From positions 1 to 64,000 of the forward strand of contig DASQRW010000113.1 of assembly GCA_035642715.1 (NCBI GenBank): DNA of 64,000 bases, read 5' to 3'. The DNA is from JAJNBK01 sp035642715 (GTDB lineage: Archaea > Thermoproteota > Nitrososphaeria > Nitrososphaerales > Nitrososphaeraceae). Below, one piece after another: positions 18,446 to 26,750 of this stretch (position 1 is the first letter of the stretch; every line of letters starts with the position of its first letter). The notes below the pieces were generated by a model. That model was not told the DNA's origin, did no database searches, and worked only from the letters and a program-made list of their open reading frames with translations. Both the position numbers and the translations under genes were made by a program.

Positions 18446-18553
18446 TCTTATACTAAGGCTCAGGAGGATTGTAATAAAAAGTTTCTAATAGTTAAAAGAG
18501 AAATTACCATTCTTTATCTTATTCTTTTTAATTTCTGTCCAACTCCCAAGCCA

Positions 18554-18597
18554 ACTATATATAAATATACATATATATATGTATATTTATATATAGT
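18554..18597. repeat. Perfect 44-bp AT-rich palindrome
   Basis: Arms ACTATATATAAATATAC and GTATATTTATATATAGT flank a self-complementary ATATATATAT centre, with no mismatch. It sits 49 bp past the xpf stop and about 110 bp before the purP start, on the strand they share. It could be a terminator or processing hairpin for xpf, a cruciform, or a regulator site for purP. The sequence is nearly all A and T, so part of the symmetry could be low complexity, but 17-bp arms with internal C and G positions matched are unlikely by chance. Confidence 0.85.
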
Positions 18598-18645
18598 ATC
18601 GGGATGATATCGTTAACCGTATTATAATGATCTATTCGATAAAAT

Positions 18646-19395
18646 CTACTTTTCCGTATTATTAAGACTGCTTAAATCATCTAAAAGAGTTCTTTGCGTT
18701 AGCTTAATCCTTTCATTATGAGGATTATCCAGAATTTTTCGTACTTTTTCTGCTCTGGCACTCCCAAAACCGGGAATCCTTGCAAGATCTGCAACAGATG
18801 CATTTAGCGCACGCTGGGGCGTCTGAAATTTTTTAAGCATTCTTACCGCTAGTTTGTCTCCGATTCCTGGTAAAGAAGAGAGAATTGATAGCTGTTGTGC
18901 ATATAGTGGGTTTCCCTTTTTTATCCTCTTTAACAAAGGACCAGTATTTTGGCCTTCTTGTAATGATTTGTTTACCATAGTAATAAGTAACTGTGATGTA
19001 TAATGAGCAGAAGGTGTATGTATAATTGGGATTCTAAAGTCTAACGTTACTTTAGCTATTGCGTCATATGCTAACGGAATTCTTTCTACTAATATTTTTA
19101 ATTTGTCATCATCTATTTCTATAGGGACTTTGAGTAATTCTATGATATTTCCTTCAATAATCACTATAGGCTTGGAATAGTATTGAGCAAGTTCTGAGCA
19201 TTGCACAAATAATCTTCCATCGTAAATAGAGCTGATTAGATCATGAATGGTTTTTCTTTCAATTGCAGTGTCTGGTGAGACAATATAATCACCCACTTTT
19301 AAATGCGCAAAATCTATTATTGCACCTGCTTGACGTAAGAGATTAGGGACTCTACTATTTCTCTCCCTTTCGTCAACTACAATTCTAACAGACAC
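18646..19395 (-). CDS. xpf: XPF/ERCC4-type structure-specific nuclease (short, no helicase)
   Basis: A 249-residue archaeal XPF of the short type, made of the ERCC4 nuclease domain (residues 1-135) and a C-terminal helix-hairpin-helix pair (about 165-225). The nuclease core has VDERERNS near residue 8 and the catalytic ERKTIHDLISSIYDGRLF near residue 46, i.e. the ERK of GDx(n)ERKx3D. LSSLPGIGDKLAVRMLKKF and LARIPGFGSARAEKVRKIL are the two hairpins that bind branched DNA. It would cut forks and flaps, usually in partnership with PCNA. ATG at 19393-19395. Confidence 0.9.
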   Translation of the reverse strand: MSVRIVVDERERNSRVPNLLRQAGAIIDFAHLKVGDYIVSPDTAIERKTIHDLISSIYDGRLFVQCSELAQYYSKPIVIIEGNIIELLKVPIEIDDDKLKILVERIPLAYDAIAKVTLDFRIPIIHTPSAHYTSQLLITMVNKSLQEGQNTGPLLKRIKKGNPLYAQQLSILSSLPGIGDKLAVRMLKKFQTPQRALNASVADLARIPGFGSARAEKVRKILDNPHNERIKLTQRTLLDDLSSLNNTEK

Positions 19396-19491
19396 ATATT
19401 AGTTTAATCAGCTGTCGTTAATGTATCTAACTTTATTATTTTAATCAAAAATGAAGTCTTCTTCCTTCTCTAAATTTTACATTGATTATTC

Positions 19492-19884
19492 TCATTTTGG
19501 TTTTAAACCTGCTAGAGAACTACTATCGCTGCCTTGTGCACCTCGAATCATTTGATTAATTTTATTTTCTACTTCTTTTAGATTATCTTTTACCCTTGTC
19601 TCCTGTTTTGCAAGAACTGTTACTCTAGTGTTTGACAGCTCTTTTTTTTCTTCAAGTTCTTTTAAAGTGTCTTCTTTATTTGCCTTTAGCAACAAAGGGC
19701 CAGCGCTTTTATATACTGCATCATCTATCCCTATTTTCTTCAGTTCTTCTAGTGCTCTATCGGTTTCAACAATTTCTAGTTCTATTTGTTGTTTTTGCAT
19801 CATGATTGCCTGCAAATTCTGTTGAAGTTGTTGCAAACGTGATACTTGCTCTCTAAGCCAAGGTGGAAGTTCTTGTTCACTCAT
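19492..19884 (-). CDS. pfdB: Prefoldin beta subunit
   Basis: A 130-residue coiled-coil protein. Two long heptad regions (residues 10-50 and 75-118) flank a short hairpin with GPLLLKANKEDTLKEL, the classic beta-prefoldin layout. With alpha subunits it forms the jellyfish-shaped hexamer that hands unfolded proteins to the thermosome. It is the last gene of the exosome/L37Ae/Pcc1 run, 48 nt after pcc1, the conserved archaeal neighbourhood. The C-terminal tail is Ser-rich. Confidence 0.9.
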   Translation of the reverse strand: MSEQELPPWLREQVSRLQQLQQNLQAIMMQKQQIELEIVETDRALEELKKIGIDDAVYKSAGPLLLKANKEDTLKELEEKKELSNTRVTVLAKQETRVKDNLKEVENKINQMIRGAQGSDSSSLAGLKPK

Positions 19885-19931
19885 AATAATTCAATTCTTA
19901 AGATGAAAGTAACCACCATAAAATCATACCG

Positions 19932-20204
19932 CTAATCTATAATACATTTGTAAGAGGTATTGATCAGTCTTAAATATGAATTGATAGTAGCGCGTAGACT
20001 TGGAATACTATCACTCTCAATTTCTATAAATACATTAGAAACATCCGATGAAATTTTTATTTTCTCTCTTGAACCAGACGAAATCTTTGTATCGGGCTTA
20101 AGTGCAGAACAAATACATTTTGCAATGGATCTACGTATGGATACCGGCTTATTCTTAAAAGAAATTTGCATACTAGCTTTGTAGTTTTTCAGTATCGATG
20201 TCAT
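19932..20204 (-). CDS. pcc1: KEOPS complex subunit Pcc1-like protein
   Basis: A 90-residue protein fitting Pcc1, the small dimerising subunit of the KEOPS complex that makes t6A in tRNAs. KASMQISFKNKPVSIRRSIA is the first strand and helix; VSNVFIEIESDSIPSLRATI is the second strand-helix unit. The frame is open to 20285, but that would bury the start in rpl37ae. The ATG at 20204 keeps the whole first strand and overlaps rpl37ae by 32 nt. A later ATG at 20171, just after the rpl37ae stop, would trim that strand. Position between rpl37ae and pfdB matches other archaea. Confidence 0.75.
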   Translation of the reverse strand: MTSILKNYKASMQISFKNKPVSIRRSIAKCICSALKPDTKISSGSREKIKISSDVSNVFIEIESDSIPSLRATINSYLRLINTSYKCIID

Positions 20205-20412
20205 ATGCTCCAGCTGCAACTTTATAACGGCATTTTGGACAATACCAGATGCCTGATGCAATCCTATTGAATTGTTGTGAACCACAAGATGGGCATCGTC
20301 TCTTTTGCTTTAATGTATTATATGCCATTCCATATCTTTTACGTACAGTAGCTCCAAATTTTATACCTAAACCTTTGAGCCCAGTATGGGCCTGCTTCTT
20401 TCTACTAACCAT
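20173..20412 (-). CDS. rpl37ae: 50S ribosomal protein L37Ae (eL43)
   Basis: A 79-residue zinc-ribbon ribosomal protein. CPSCGSQQF and WYCPKCRYKVAAGAY carry the four zinc cysteines; the basic N-terminus LGIKFGATVRKRYG contacts rRNA. It overlaps the end of rrp42 by 8 nt, a tight operon junction. Family, size and neighbours all agree. Confidence 0.95.
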   Translation of the reverse strand: MVSRKKQAHTGLKGLGIKFGATVRKRYGMAYNTLKQKRRCPSCGSQQFNRIASGIWYCPKCRYKVAAGAYDIDTEKLQS

Positions 20413-21229
20413 CTCTAGTCGACTCCTTTAGTTTGACTCGTACTTCCTCTCCTTTAATTCTTGCTGTCTCAGCTGCTTTCTTTATCTGTTCAACAGTAAA
20501 AGCACCTGTCGATCCCTTCTGGATGGCAGTATAGTCTCCATTGGAATTTGTTGTTACGGTGATTCTTGCATTCATACATGCTTCTTCTTCAGATGTGGGA
20601 TCTAAAATTACTGCTTCACCAATTCGTATCGCGGTGATTGATACAGGTATTGTAGTGACTGGTGGGTCTTGGCTGTTCCCAGTATCAACTACTTTGCCAT
20701 CTTGCATTTCAAAGATGGGAATTTTACTACTAGCCAATGCTGAAACTACTGCATAGGACGTAGCATCAAACAGATTACCATCCGCATTGATGATACTGCA
20801 ATCAACAAATATCGTATAAACTATTTTGCCAGGAACTAAAACCAATTTATCTAGATCTATCATTTCAGATTCCCTTATGCCTCTATCTACCACTCTTGCA
20901 AGTTCAACGGTCTCCTCATCAGGAGGGCCGGGTTCGATATAAGGTGATGCTGTAGGAAGTACTTCTGCAGACACGATTAACGCGCCTTTATTCTCAAGTC
21001 CTTCAAATGGCTCTCCTGTCTCAATTTTTACTCCGGCAATAACTTCTGAATTGCCTAATTTTACTTTTGCAGAACCGTTTGCCTTCTTTATAATATCTAA
21101 TTCAATTTCGAGTGGCCTAATATCATCTAAATTCCTTCCATCAAGCCTTTTTCCCTTTGAAATAGCATCCCACATTTGCTGTTTTCGTAGGTGTTCTACT
21201 ATTATCGTTGAACGTTTTGATGAGCTCAT
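20405..21229 (-). CDS. rrp42: Exosome complex subunit Rrp42
   Basis: A 274-residue RNase PH-fold protein, the non-catalytic partner in the Rrp41/Rrp42 hexamer ring of the archaeal exosome. GRNLDDIRPLEIE, VKLGNSEVIAGVKIETGEPF and GIRESEMIDLDKLVLVPGK are characteristic of Rrp42. It lacks the catalytic pattern of Rrp41, as expected. Start and stop overlap its neighbours by 4 to 8 nt, so it is co-translated with rrp41 and rpl37ae. Confidence 0.95.
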   Translation of the reverse strand: MSSSKRSTIIVEHLRKQQMWDAISKGKRLDGRNLDDIRPLEIELDIIKKANGSAKVKLGNSEVIAGVKIETGEPFEGLENKGALIVSAEVLPTASPYIEPGPPDEETVELARVVDRGIRESEMIDLDKLVLVPGKIVYTIFVDCSIINADGNLFDATSYAVVSALASSKIPIFEMQDGKVVDTGNSQDPPVTTIPVSITAIRIGEAVILDPTSEEEACMNARITVTTNSNGDYTAIQKGSTGAFTVEQIKKAAETARIKGEEVRVKLKESTRDG

Positions 21230-21966
21230 TGTTCTTCTTTCAACTCCGTTTCATTACCAAAGTATTTTTGCATTAACACCTGCCTCTGAATTTCATAAAC
21301 TATCTCGCAACCCCTTATTGCCTTATCTATACATTCATTAAACTGTTCGTAGCTTAATATGCCATCAAGTTGTAAAAGTGTTACTTGTTCAAGATGTGGC
21401 ATATATGCAACTGGCATATCCGCTTCGCCTTCCTTATCTTCAGTATCATTAATATCGAGAACAATTTTCTCGTCGACTTTACCAGCAGCACATGATGCTA
21501 CGATGTCCCGCATATTTATTCCTGCATCAGCTAATGCGATAGATGCGGCTGTAATACCAGCACATCTTGAACCCCCATCTGCTTGCAAGACCTCAACAAA
21601 TACATCTATTGCAGCTCGTGGATAATCTTCCAATATCAATGCTGGTTCTAATGCTTCTCTCATTACCTTGGAAATCTCAATTTCTCTTCTTGATGGAGCA
21701 GGGTTCTTGCGCGTATCAGTAGAGAAAGGAGACATATGGTATCTACATCTTAGAACACACCGGTCCGGAAGTGCCATATGTTTTGGATGTACTTCCCTTG
21801 GACCATAGACTGCTGCTACGATTTTATTCTTGCCAAATTCTATGAAAGCCGAACCGTCTGCATTTTTAACTACGCCTACATTTATCTTGATTTCCCGTAG
21901 TTCATCTGCAGTGCGACCATCAGTTCGCCTTCCGCTTTCATCAATTAAATTTCGTGTTTGGATCAT
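21226..21966 (-). CDS. rrp41: Exosome complex exonuclease Rrp41
   Basis: A 246-residue RNase PH-fold subunit, the phosphorolytic 3'-5' exoribonuclease of the exosome, which can also add tails. GRTADELREIKINVGVV, ADGSAFIEFGKNKIVAAVYGPREVHP and LQADGGSRCAGITAAS carry the phosphate and RNA binding Arg and Ser residues. The catalytic acidic pair in CAAGKVDEKIVLDINDTEDKEG is present. The start ATG overlaps the rrp4 stop (TAATG), and its end overlaps rrp42 (ATGA). Confidence 0.95.
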   Translation of the reverse strand: MIQTRNLIDESGRRTDGRTADELREIKINVGVVKNADGSAFIEFGKNKIVAAVYGPREVHPKHMALPDRCVLRCRYHMSPFSTDTRKNPAPSRREIEISKVMREALEPALILEDYPRAAIDVFVEVLQADGGSRCAGITAASIALADAGINMRDIVASCAAGKVDEKIVLDINDTEDKEGEADMPVAYMPHLEQVTLLQLDGILSYEQFNECIDKAIRGCEIVYEIQRQVLMQKYFGNETELKEEQ

Positions 21967-22778
21967 TATAGTTTTTCACCTTTTTCAAGTTCTTCTTCTA
22001 TCTCTTCTTCTACTTCTTGTATTGTTGACTGGATCTCCTCAACCTTCTGACCTTTTTCAATCTGAGTTACTGACGTTCCTTCTGTTTGTTGTGGAGTATC
22101 AGGCACATTCAACAAAACTTTGACCCTTTGTGTGAGGTTTGATGTGTGAGCTTCTTCTTCAACCATTCTAATGGCTCTAACGGCTAGGTTTATTCCTTCG
22201 GGATTTCTACCTGTAACGACAACAATCCCATTTTGCCCAATTAAAACTCTTGTTTGTGTTGCTTGTTCTATTGTTTGTATCATAGAACCGCGCTTTCCAA
22301 TCAGACGTGGAACACGTGTTGCAGAAATTTTTAAAAATTCTCCACGAGGGATCTTTCCTAGATCCTTGTCCTGGATAGTTAGCATTGGATCTCTTGTCCT
22401 ATCAAATACAATAATTCTTGCTGTGATTAAATCCCCTATTGCCAACTGTCTGCCCATATCATCCCTGGCTGGAGAAAAGTCTCTTCCAAAAACATCCTGT
22501 GCGGGTAAATGACCAGAAAAACAAGAGTTAATGTCTACTTCCCAAGAAAGTGAAGAGTGATCGGTAATCTTGCCTATTACAATATCATTTACCCGAGGAA
22601 TGTACACACCTGATAGTGGTATAACTTTAATGCCATCTCTTCCTGCTTCTGCTATTCCAATTCTAGTAGCAATAATAGTATTGTTCACTTTAATTACATT
22701 CATTAACGGCCTGAAATTCCCTTCCGCGATCCTGTCGCCTGGAACAACAAACTTTCTTTTAATTTCTTGCATGCCCAT
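21966..22778 (-). CDS. rrp4: Exosome complex RNA-binding subunit Rrp4
   Basis: A 270-residue cap subunit of the exosome with an N-terminal domain, a central S1 domain (about 60-135) and a KH domain (about 145-205). The KH domain carries the GKRG-type loop in VPRLIGKRGSMIQTI. It guides RNA into the ring. The C-terminus from about residue 215 is a long acidic Glu-rich tail. I chose ATG 22778 because GGAGGT ends 8 nt upstream; an upstream TTG at 22808 has no such support. Confidence 0.95.
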   Translation of the reverse strand: MGMQEIKRKFVVPGDRIAEGNFRPLMNVIKVNNTIIATRIGIAEAGRDGIKVIPLSGVYIPRVNDIVIGKITDHSSLSWEVDINSCFSGHLPAQDVFGRDFSPARDDMGRQLAIGDLITARIIVFDRTRDPMLTIQDKDLGKIPRGEFLKISATRVPRLIGKRGSMIQTIEQATQTRVLIGQNGIVVVTGRNPEGINLAVRAIRMVEEEAHTSNLTQRVKVLLNVPDTPQQTEGTSVTQIEKGQKVEEIQSTIQEVEEEIEEELEKGEKL

Positions 22779-22786
22779 ATTAAATA

Positions 22787-22792
22787 ACCTCC
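22787..22792 (-). promoter_or_regulatory. Shine-Dalgarno site for rrp4
   Basis: GGAGGT on the minus strand, 8 nt before the rrp4 ATG at 22778. It decides the start against longer versions of the frame. Confidence 0.75.
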
Positions 22793-22888
22793 AATGTAAA
22801 AGCCTCAATATACCAAAAGATTCTTTGCATCATTTCTTACCTTTTTTGTCAGTAAGAACATACCTATATTTTAACTATCGAAAAATAT

Positions 22889-23578
22889 CTATTCTTCTAC
22901 TACCTGAGCAGAACCCTTTGTTATAGATCCTATTCTATCTAGGAAGGCAGCCTTCATTCCTGCATTTATTTCTAAGATGACTCTCAAAGAACCATTCTCA
23001 AGCCACTGCTCTCCCTTAAAATTTCCAATAGTTTTAAATACACTGTAGGATTGACCCGAAAATTCAGGTGGAACTATTACCGTTAATCGCAGAATTTCAG
23101 ATTTTAGGGGCAAAATCTTCCGAAGTGCATCAACTACAGTTTTAGCTTGGTCTTCAGCTCTCTTGAATGGATCAATAATAACTCTTACTTCGTCCATTGC
23201 ACTTTCGATTCTCAAAATTGGATGTGGAATATGTGTCTTGGGGTCTACAAAGCTTTTATTAATATATTGAATAATTTGTTTCTTTTTTTCTTCAACTATT
23301 TTTCGACGCTGCTCTGTTGTCAAACTAAGTTCACCACGAGAAATGATTTGTTTAGCAACTTCTGTAGGATCTGCTGTCTTGAAATGTTTTGTTAACTTTT
23401 CACTGGCTGCTCTTGAACCTTTATTTGCGTCTGAGTATATTTCATCAGAAATAAGAACACTAGAAAGGTCAGTTCTTTTACCCAGTTTGTATTCTAAAGC
23501 TGGATCGGGTTTTACTAAAATTTCAAATTTATCGCCATCTATGGTTAGTCGAACAACGGTTAACCTGGTATCTGTCAT
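22889..23578 (-). CDS. sdo1: Ribosome maturation protein SBDS
   Basis: A 229-residue SBDS/Sdo1 homologue, which releases the anti-association factor aIF6 from large ribosomal subunits together with an EF-2-like GTPase. Its three domains are seen: FEILVKPDPALEYKLGKR with SDANKGSRAAS at the N-terminus, LTTEQRRKIVEEKKKQIIQYI and DPKTHIPHPILRIESAM in the middle, and a ferredoxin-like C-terminal domain. A TATA-like TTTATATAT at 23605-23613 lies 27 to 35 nt before the ATG at 23578. This makes a leaderless start there more likely than the longer frame from 23605. It heads the exosome gene run. Confidence 0.93.
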   Translation of the reverse strand: MTDTRLTVVRLTIDGDKFEILVKPDPALEYKLGKRTDLSSVLISDEIYSDANKGSRAASEKLTKHFKTADPTEVAKQIISRGELSLTTEQRRKIVEEKKKQIIQYINKSFVDPKTHIPHPILRIESAMDEVRVIIDPFKRAEDQAKTVVDALRKILPLKSEILRLTVIVPPEFSGQSYSVFKTIGNFKGEQWLENGSLRVILEINAGMKAAFLDRIGSITKGSAQVVEE

Positions 23579-23604
23579 TAGTCTGTAAATTAAACTGTCT
23601 TGCA

Positions 23605-23613
23605 TTTATATAT
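23605..23613 (-). promoter_or_regulatory. TATA-like box for the SBDS-exosome operon
   Basis: ATATATAAA on the minus strand, 27-35 nt before the ATG at 23578. It implies a separate promoter between rps9 and SBDS. Confidence 0.5.
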
Positions 23614-23736
23614 GCATGTCAGTTATCTCTTAAATCTAAGAACTTTTCTAACTTATAGTCAGTCAAGATTTTATGAAAGCAGACGAATTTGTATTGTTTA
23701 TAATATAGATAATAAATATAGATAGGAAAAGCAGAA

Positions 23737-24180
23737 TTAACGGTACGATTTCTGCTTTCTACGTCTAGCTCCAGGCCCTCCAAATTTCTTGGACTCGCTC
23801 TGTCTTGGATCGCCAGCAAGAAAATGTCTATCAAATTCAGTAATTTTTTTTCTAATTTCTTCGCGTACATTTTTTGCTAACGGATGATCTTTTGGATCTC
23901 TTCCTCCTTTCCCTTCTCCTGTTAGAGCTTTAGAAATAGCAACAGCACTTGCAAAGGCCTGTCCCATGAATCCTCCACCTTCTACGCTGACATTTATGTC
24001 AACCTTATTTCTCAATTCTCCTATCAGGAGGAGGGGTGTTATTACCAATTCCTTAGCCACTGCCGGTTGTAAAAGTTCCACAGGAATGTTATTGATCCTC
24101 ACCTTGCCTCTTCCTTTAGAAATTGTGGCTACGGCTCGACAAGTTTTTCTTTGACCTGGATAAAGATCTATTTTATTCAT
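23737..24180 (-). CDS. rps9: 30S ribosomal protein S9 (uS9)
   Basis: A 147-residue uS9. YPGQRKTCRAVATISKGRGK starts the family core; GGGFMGQAFASAVAISKAL is the conserved middle; the basic tail GGPGARRRKQKSYR reaches the decoding site. It overlaps rpl13 by 8 nt, in the conserved rpoD-rpl18e-rpl13-rps9 operon. Confidence 0.96.
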   Translation of the reverse strand: MNKIDLYPGQRKTCRAVATISKGRGKVRINNIPVELLQPAVAKELVITPLLLIGELRNKVDINVSVEGGGFMGQAFASAVAISKALTGEGKGGRDPKDHPLAKNVREEIRKKITEFDRHFLAGDPRQSESKKFGGPGARRRKQKSYR

Positions 24181-24676
24181 CTATTGGCTCTACTCCCCCA
24201 GACCATCCAATTTCTTTTGCTACTTCGCCAACTGTAATATAATAGGATGATGGTTTTGTGATCTTCGAGTCATCATAATATTTCATTTCGGAATTCTTTA
24301 AGGATTCAGGAATACCTATGTAAACCCTTAACCGTTTAAAAGCTTCTATACCACTACTCTTGCGTTTTGGTATCATGCCTCTTACCATCTTTGTTAGTAT
24401 TGTATCGGGTCTTCTAGGATGAAAAGGACCATGAATAGGGTTTGTGACTGAATTAATTTCAAGATGTTCTTTGTAAAGTTGAATTGTTTTGTACCTATGT
24501 CCAGATAGCATAGCTTTTTCAGCATTTACAATTGTCACTCTATTTCCCTGAAGCAATAGTTTTGAAACATGAGAGCAAATTCTACCCGAGATGCAATTAG
24601 CTGCGTCAATCACTATTTGTTTGTTCTGTGCTGATTGTGAAGATGATCTTTTTAGCAATTCTTGTTTATTAGCCAA
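24173..24676 (-). CDS. rpl13: 50S ribosomal protein L13 (uL13)
   Basis: A 167-residue archaeal uL13. IVIDAANCISGRICSHVSKLL and TIVNAEKAMLSGHRYKTIQ open the fold; GPFHPRRPDTILTKMVRGMIP and KSSGIEAFKRLRVYIGIP are the archaeal/eukaryal signature. An N-terminal Ser/Gln-rich stretch of about 18 residues precedes the core. It overlaps both neighbours by 8 nt. Confidence 0.96.
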   Translation of the reverse strand: MANKQELLKRSSSQSAQNKQIVIDAANCISGRICSHVSKLLLQGNRVTIVNAEKAMLSGHRYKTIQLYKEHLEINSVTNPIHGPFHPRRPDTILTKMVRGMIPKRKSSGIEAFKRLRVYIGIPESLKNSEMKYYDDSKITKPSSYYITVGEVAKEIGWSGGVEPIDE

Positions 24677-25019
24677 TTATGCGCACTCCATTGCCATCAG
24701 GATATTTCTCTATCAATCGATCAAGTGTTATAATCTTTCCTCCAGATTCTAATATCTTCTTTGCAGCTTCTTGTGAAATTGAAAATGTACAAACTGTTAA
24801 TTTGTGATCTATTGCACCGGAACCTAACACCTTACCAGGAATAATGACTACATCATCATCTTTGGTAATATCTGACAATCGACTAACATTAACTTCTCTT
24901 TTATTTGATCTTCGAGCTGAAAGCTCATGTTCTAGAGCCTTCCAAATTGGAGCTTTATTCTTTTTGAAAGCACTACGAAGAGTCCATATTGTGTTATCTA
25001 TTACAGTGTTAGCAAGCAT
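24669..25019 (-). CDS. rpl18e: 50S ribosomal protein L18e (eL18)
   Basis: A 116-residue eL18. WKALEHELSARRSNKREVNVSRL and VVIIPGKVLGSGAIDHKLTVC are family blocks, followed by AKKILESGGKIITLDRLIEKYP. The gene lies between rpoD and rpl13 as in other archaea, overlapping rpl13 by 8 nt and separated from rpoD by about 50 nt. Confidence 0.95.
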   Translation of the reverse strand: MLANTVIDNTIWTLRSAFKKNKAPIWKALEHELSARRSNKREVNVSRLSDITKDDDVVIIPGKVLGSGAIDHKLTVCTFSISQEAAKKILESGGKIITLDRLIEKYPDGNGVRIIG

Positions 25020-25069
25020 AATTTATTCTTCGTCTCCGTCAGTTATCGTGAATCCCCAAATAAATGTAC

Positions 25070-25732
25070 CTAGGAGGAATTCTTAGGTACTTCAAGATGT
25101 TGTATTATATGATTGAAATTCTTGATTTTAGAATTTATTTTCTCAACAGCTGCCATCAGTGTTTCTTCTGCTGTTAATGCTCTGTTAGTCTCAATAACAA
25201 GGATAGACTCATTCTCATTATTTCCATCTTTAACAATCGCTGCTGAAGTCGGCTGCCATTTCGCATGGTCCCTTCCAATTCCTAATCTTGCATATGCCTC
25301 AAATTTCAGTTTCTGACTTGGAGCAAGAGTGATAATTGGAATATCTTTACTAACCGGCTTTATAAGCTCATCTTCAGACACGAGCTCACCAGAAGTGACC
25401 ACTTTGGTTTTCTCATTTGCCTCTGAATCTAATACTAATAACACTCTGCATTTTGAGCAGCCCAACGTACTTTTACAGTCGCACTCATGTGGCATTACAA
25501 ATCTATCAAGATTTGTTTGTAATGGGATGAGACCTAACCTATGAGCAATCGCTTCATCATGCATAACCGATGAATTCTCTAAAATTACAACATCGTCTAT
25601 AGCTAAGGTAGGAACTTCGCTTATCGAAGTTCTTCTAATGGCATTTACGTACTGTCTTGGAATATTATTAAATTTTATAACAATTTTTTCATCTGTTCTC
25701 TCAAGAATATCGACAGATGGAGAGGATGTCAA
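25070..25732 (-). CDS. rpoD: DNA-directed RNA polymerase subunit D (Rpo3)
   Basis: A 220-residue alpha-like subunit that nucleates RNA polymerase assembly with subunit L. NAIRRTSISEVPTLAIDDVVI and DEAIAHRLGLIPLQ are alpha-family motifs. A cysteine cluster CDCKSTLGCSKC near residue 84 matches the archaeal C-x-C-x5-C-x2-C pattern. There is no extra ferredoxin-like Fe-S domain. The start at 25732 is a TTG, fitting the family N-terminus; no ATG is close. It opens the rpl18e-rpl13-rps9 operon. Confidence 0.94.
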   Translation of the reverse strand: MTSSPSVDILERTDEKIVIKFNNIPRQYVNAIRRTSISEVPTLAIDDVVILENSSVMHDEAIAHRLGLIPLQTNLDRFVMPHECDCKSTLGCSKCRVLLVLDSEANEKTKVVTSGELVSEDELIKPVSKDIPIITLAPSQKLKFEAYARLGIGRDHAKWQPTSAAIVKDGNNENESILVIETNRALTAEETLMAAVEKINSKIKNFNHIIQHLEVPKNSS

Positions 25733-25887
25733 TCTTAATTCAAAGAATTTGTTCTTATAGCATCTTAAAAATCTACCGAATCACAAAGTAGTTTCATTTT
25801 TATATATATATTTCTTCAATTACTTAAATAATAACAATCTCGTACAAACTATAACAGTCTATTGATGTCTCCTAACACTCTTAATCT

Positions 25888-26490
25888 TCATTTATCGTTA
25901 AAAAATATAGTCTTACCTAGGCTGTTTCTAATTATGTCGAAAGGATGGTTAGTTCTGCCTTCAATATATTTTAAAACACCTTGCCTGATAGATTCCAGAG
26001 CAAATTCAGGATATTTACGAAGCTGGGAGAGAAGCTGTTCATTTACAGAAAATTCGTAGATATTTAAAATTTTTGCAGAAATTAAATAATCTTCAAGAAG
26101 TTCCTTTCTTTTTTTAATTTCAAGTTCCTCTAAAGCCGATGTTACCAAAATTCCCATTTTAGTTAGACGATAAGACGGTATCCCTTTCCTTTGGAGAATT
26201 CTTGGTCCTTTTGTAGTCAAAACATTCCCTGCCTCCTCAACAAACTGATTTGGAATTAAGCATTTTTGCAACTCCTTGAAAATATATTGATATGCATTTT
26301 TCCTAGAGATATTAAATTCCCCTGCAAGAAGTGTAGAAAGATTGCCTCTAGTCATATACAGCGGTTGCTGCTTGTATAATGCTAATGATTTAAGGATAAA
26401 TCTCTGTCTTAGTGCGTGCGTAGACAGATGCTTATTTTTGTAAGTTTTAAACATATGAAGTGATGAAAGGTAGCCAACATTTGTTAACAC
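25888..26490 (-). CDS. Hypothetical protein with winged-helix-like region, divergent from amt
   Basis: An unrecognised 200-residue protein. The segment NLSTLLAGEFNISRKNAYQYIFKELQKCL near residue 50 looks like a helix-turn-helix, followed by wing-like strands and a second helical half. That would suit a DNA-binding regulator. The frame begins at GTG 26490 with a TATA-like tttataaga about 35-45 nt before it. An ATG at 26454 is the alternative start. It is divergent from the ammonium transporter gene with 260 bp between, so it may regulate amt, but this is inference from position only. Confidence 0.6.
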   Translation of the reverse strand: MLTNVGYLSSLHMFKTYKNKHLSTHALRQRFILKSLALYKQQPLYMTRGNLSTLLAGEFNISRKNAYQYIFKELQKCLIPNQFVEEAGNVLTTKGPRILQRKGIPSYRLTKMGILVTSALEELEIKKRKELLEDYLISAKILNIYEFSVNEQLLSQLRKYPEFALESIRQGVLKYIEGRTNHPFDIIRNSLGKTIFFNDK

Positions 26491-26750
26491 AGCTAAAGTT
26501 GAATCCTTCTATTGATATACTTTATCTTATAAATTATTATATATTTCCAAAGATCATTAATTTATCTTTATAATTATATAGGAATATTATAATTATACTT
26601 AGAATAAACATATAAAAATAATATACTGAACTCCATAAGACAAAGTTAATTATTATTTATTAATTTTAAAAGATATTTTTTTTCTATTTTGAAATATTAC
26701 TTATCACATTGTAAATGATTACAAACTAATAATATTATTTATAGTTCCTC

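Noticed and set aside
23619..23870. 83-residue minus-strand frame
   Set aside because: It lies antiparallel in phase over the 3' half of rps9 and its downstream spacer; composition is random-like and the S9 frame explains the DNA.
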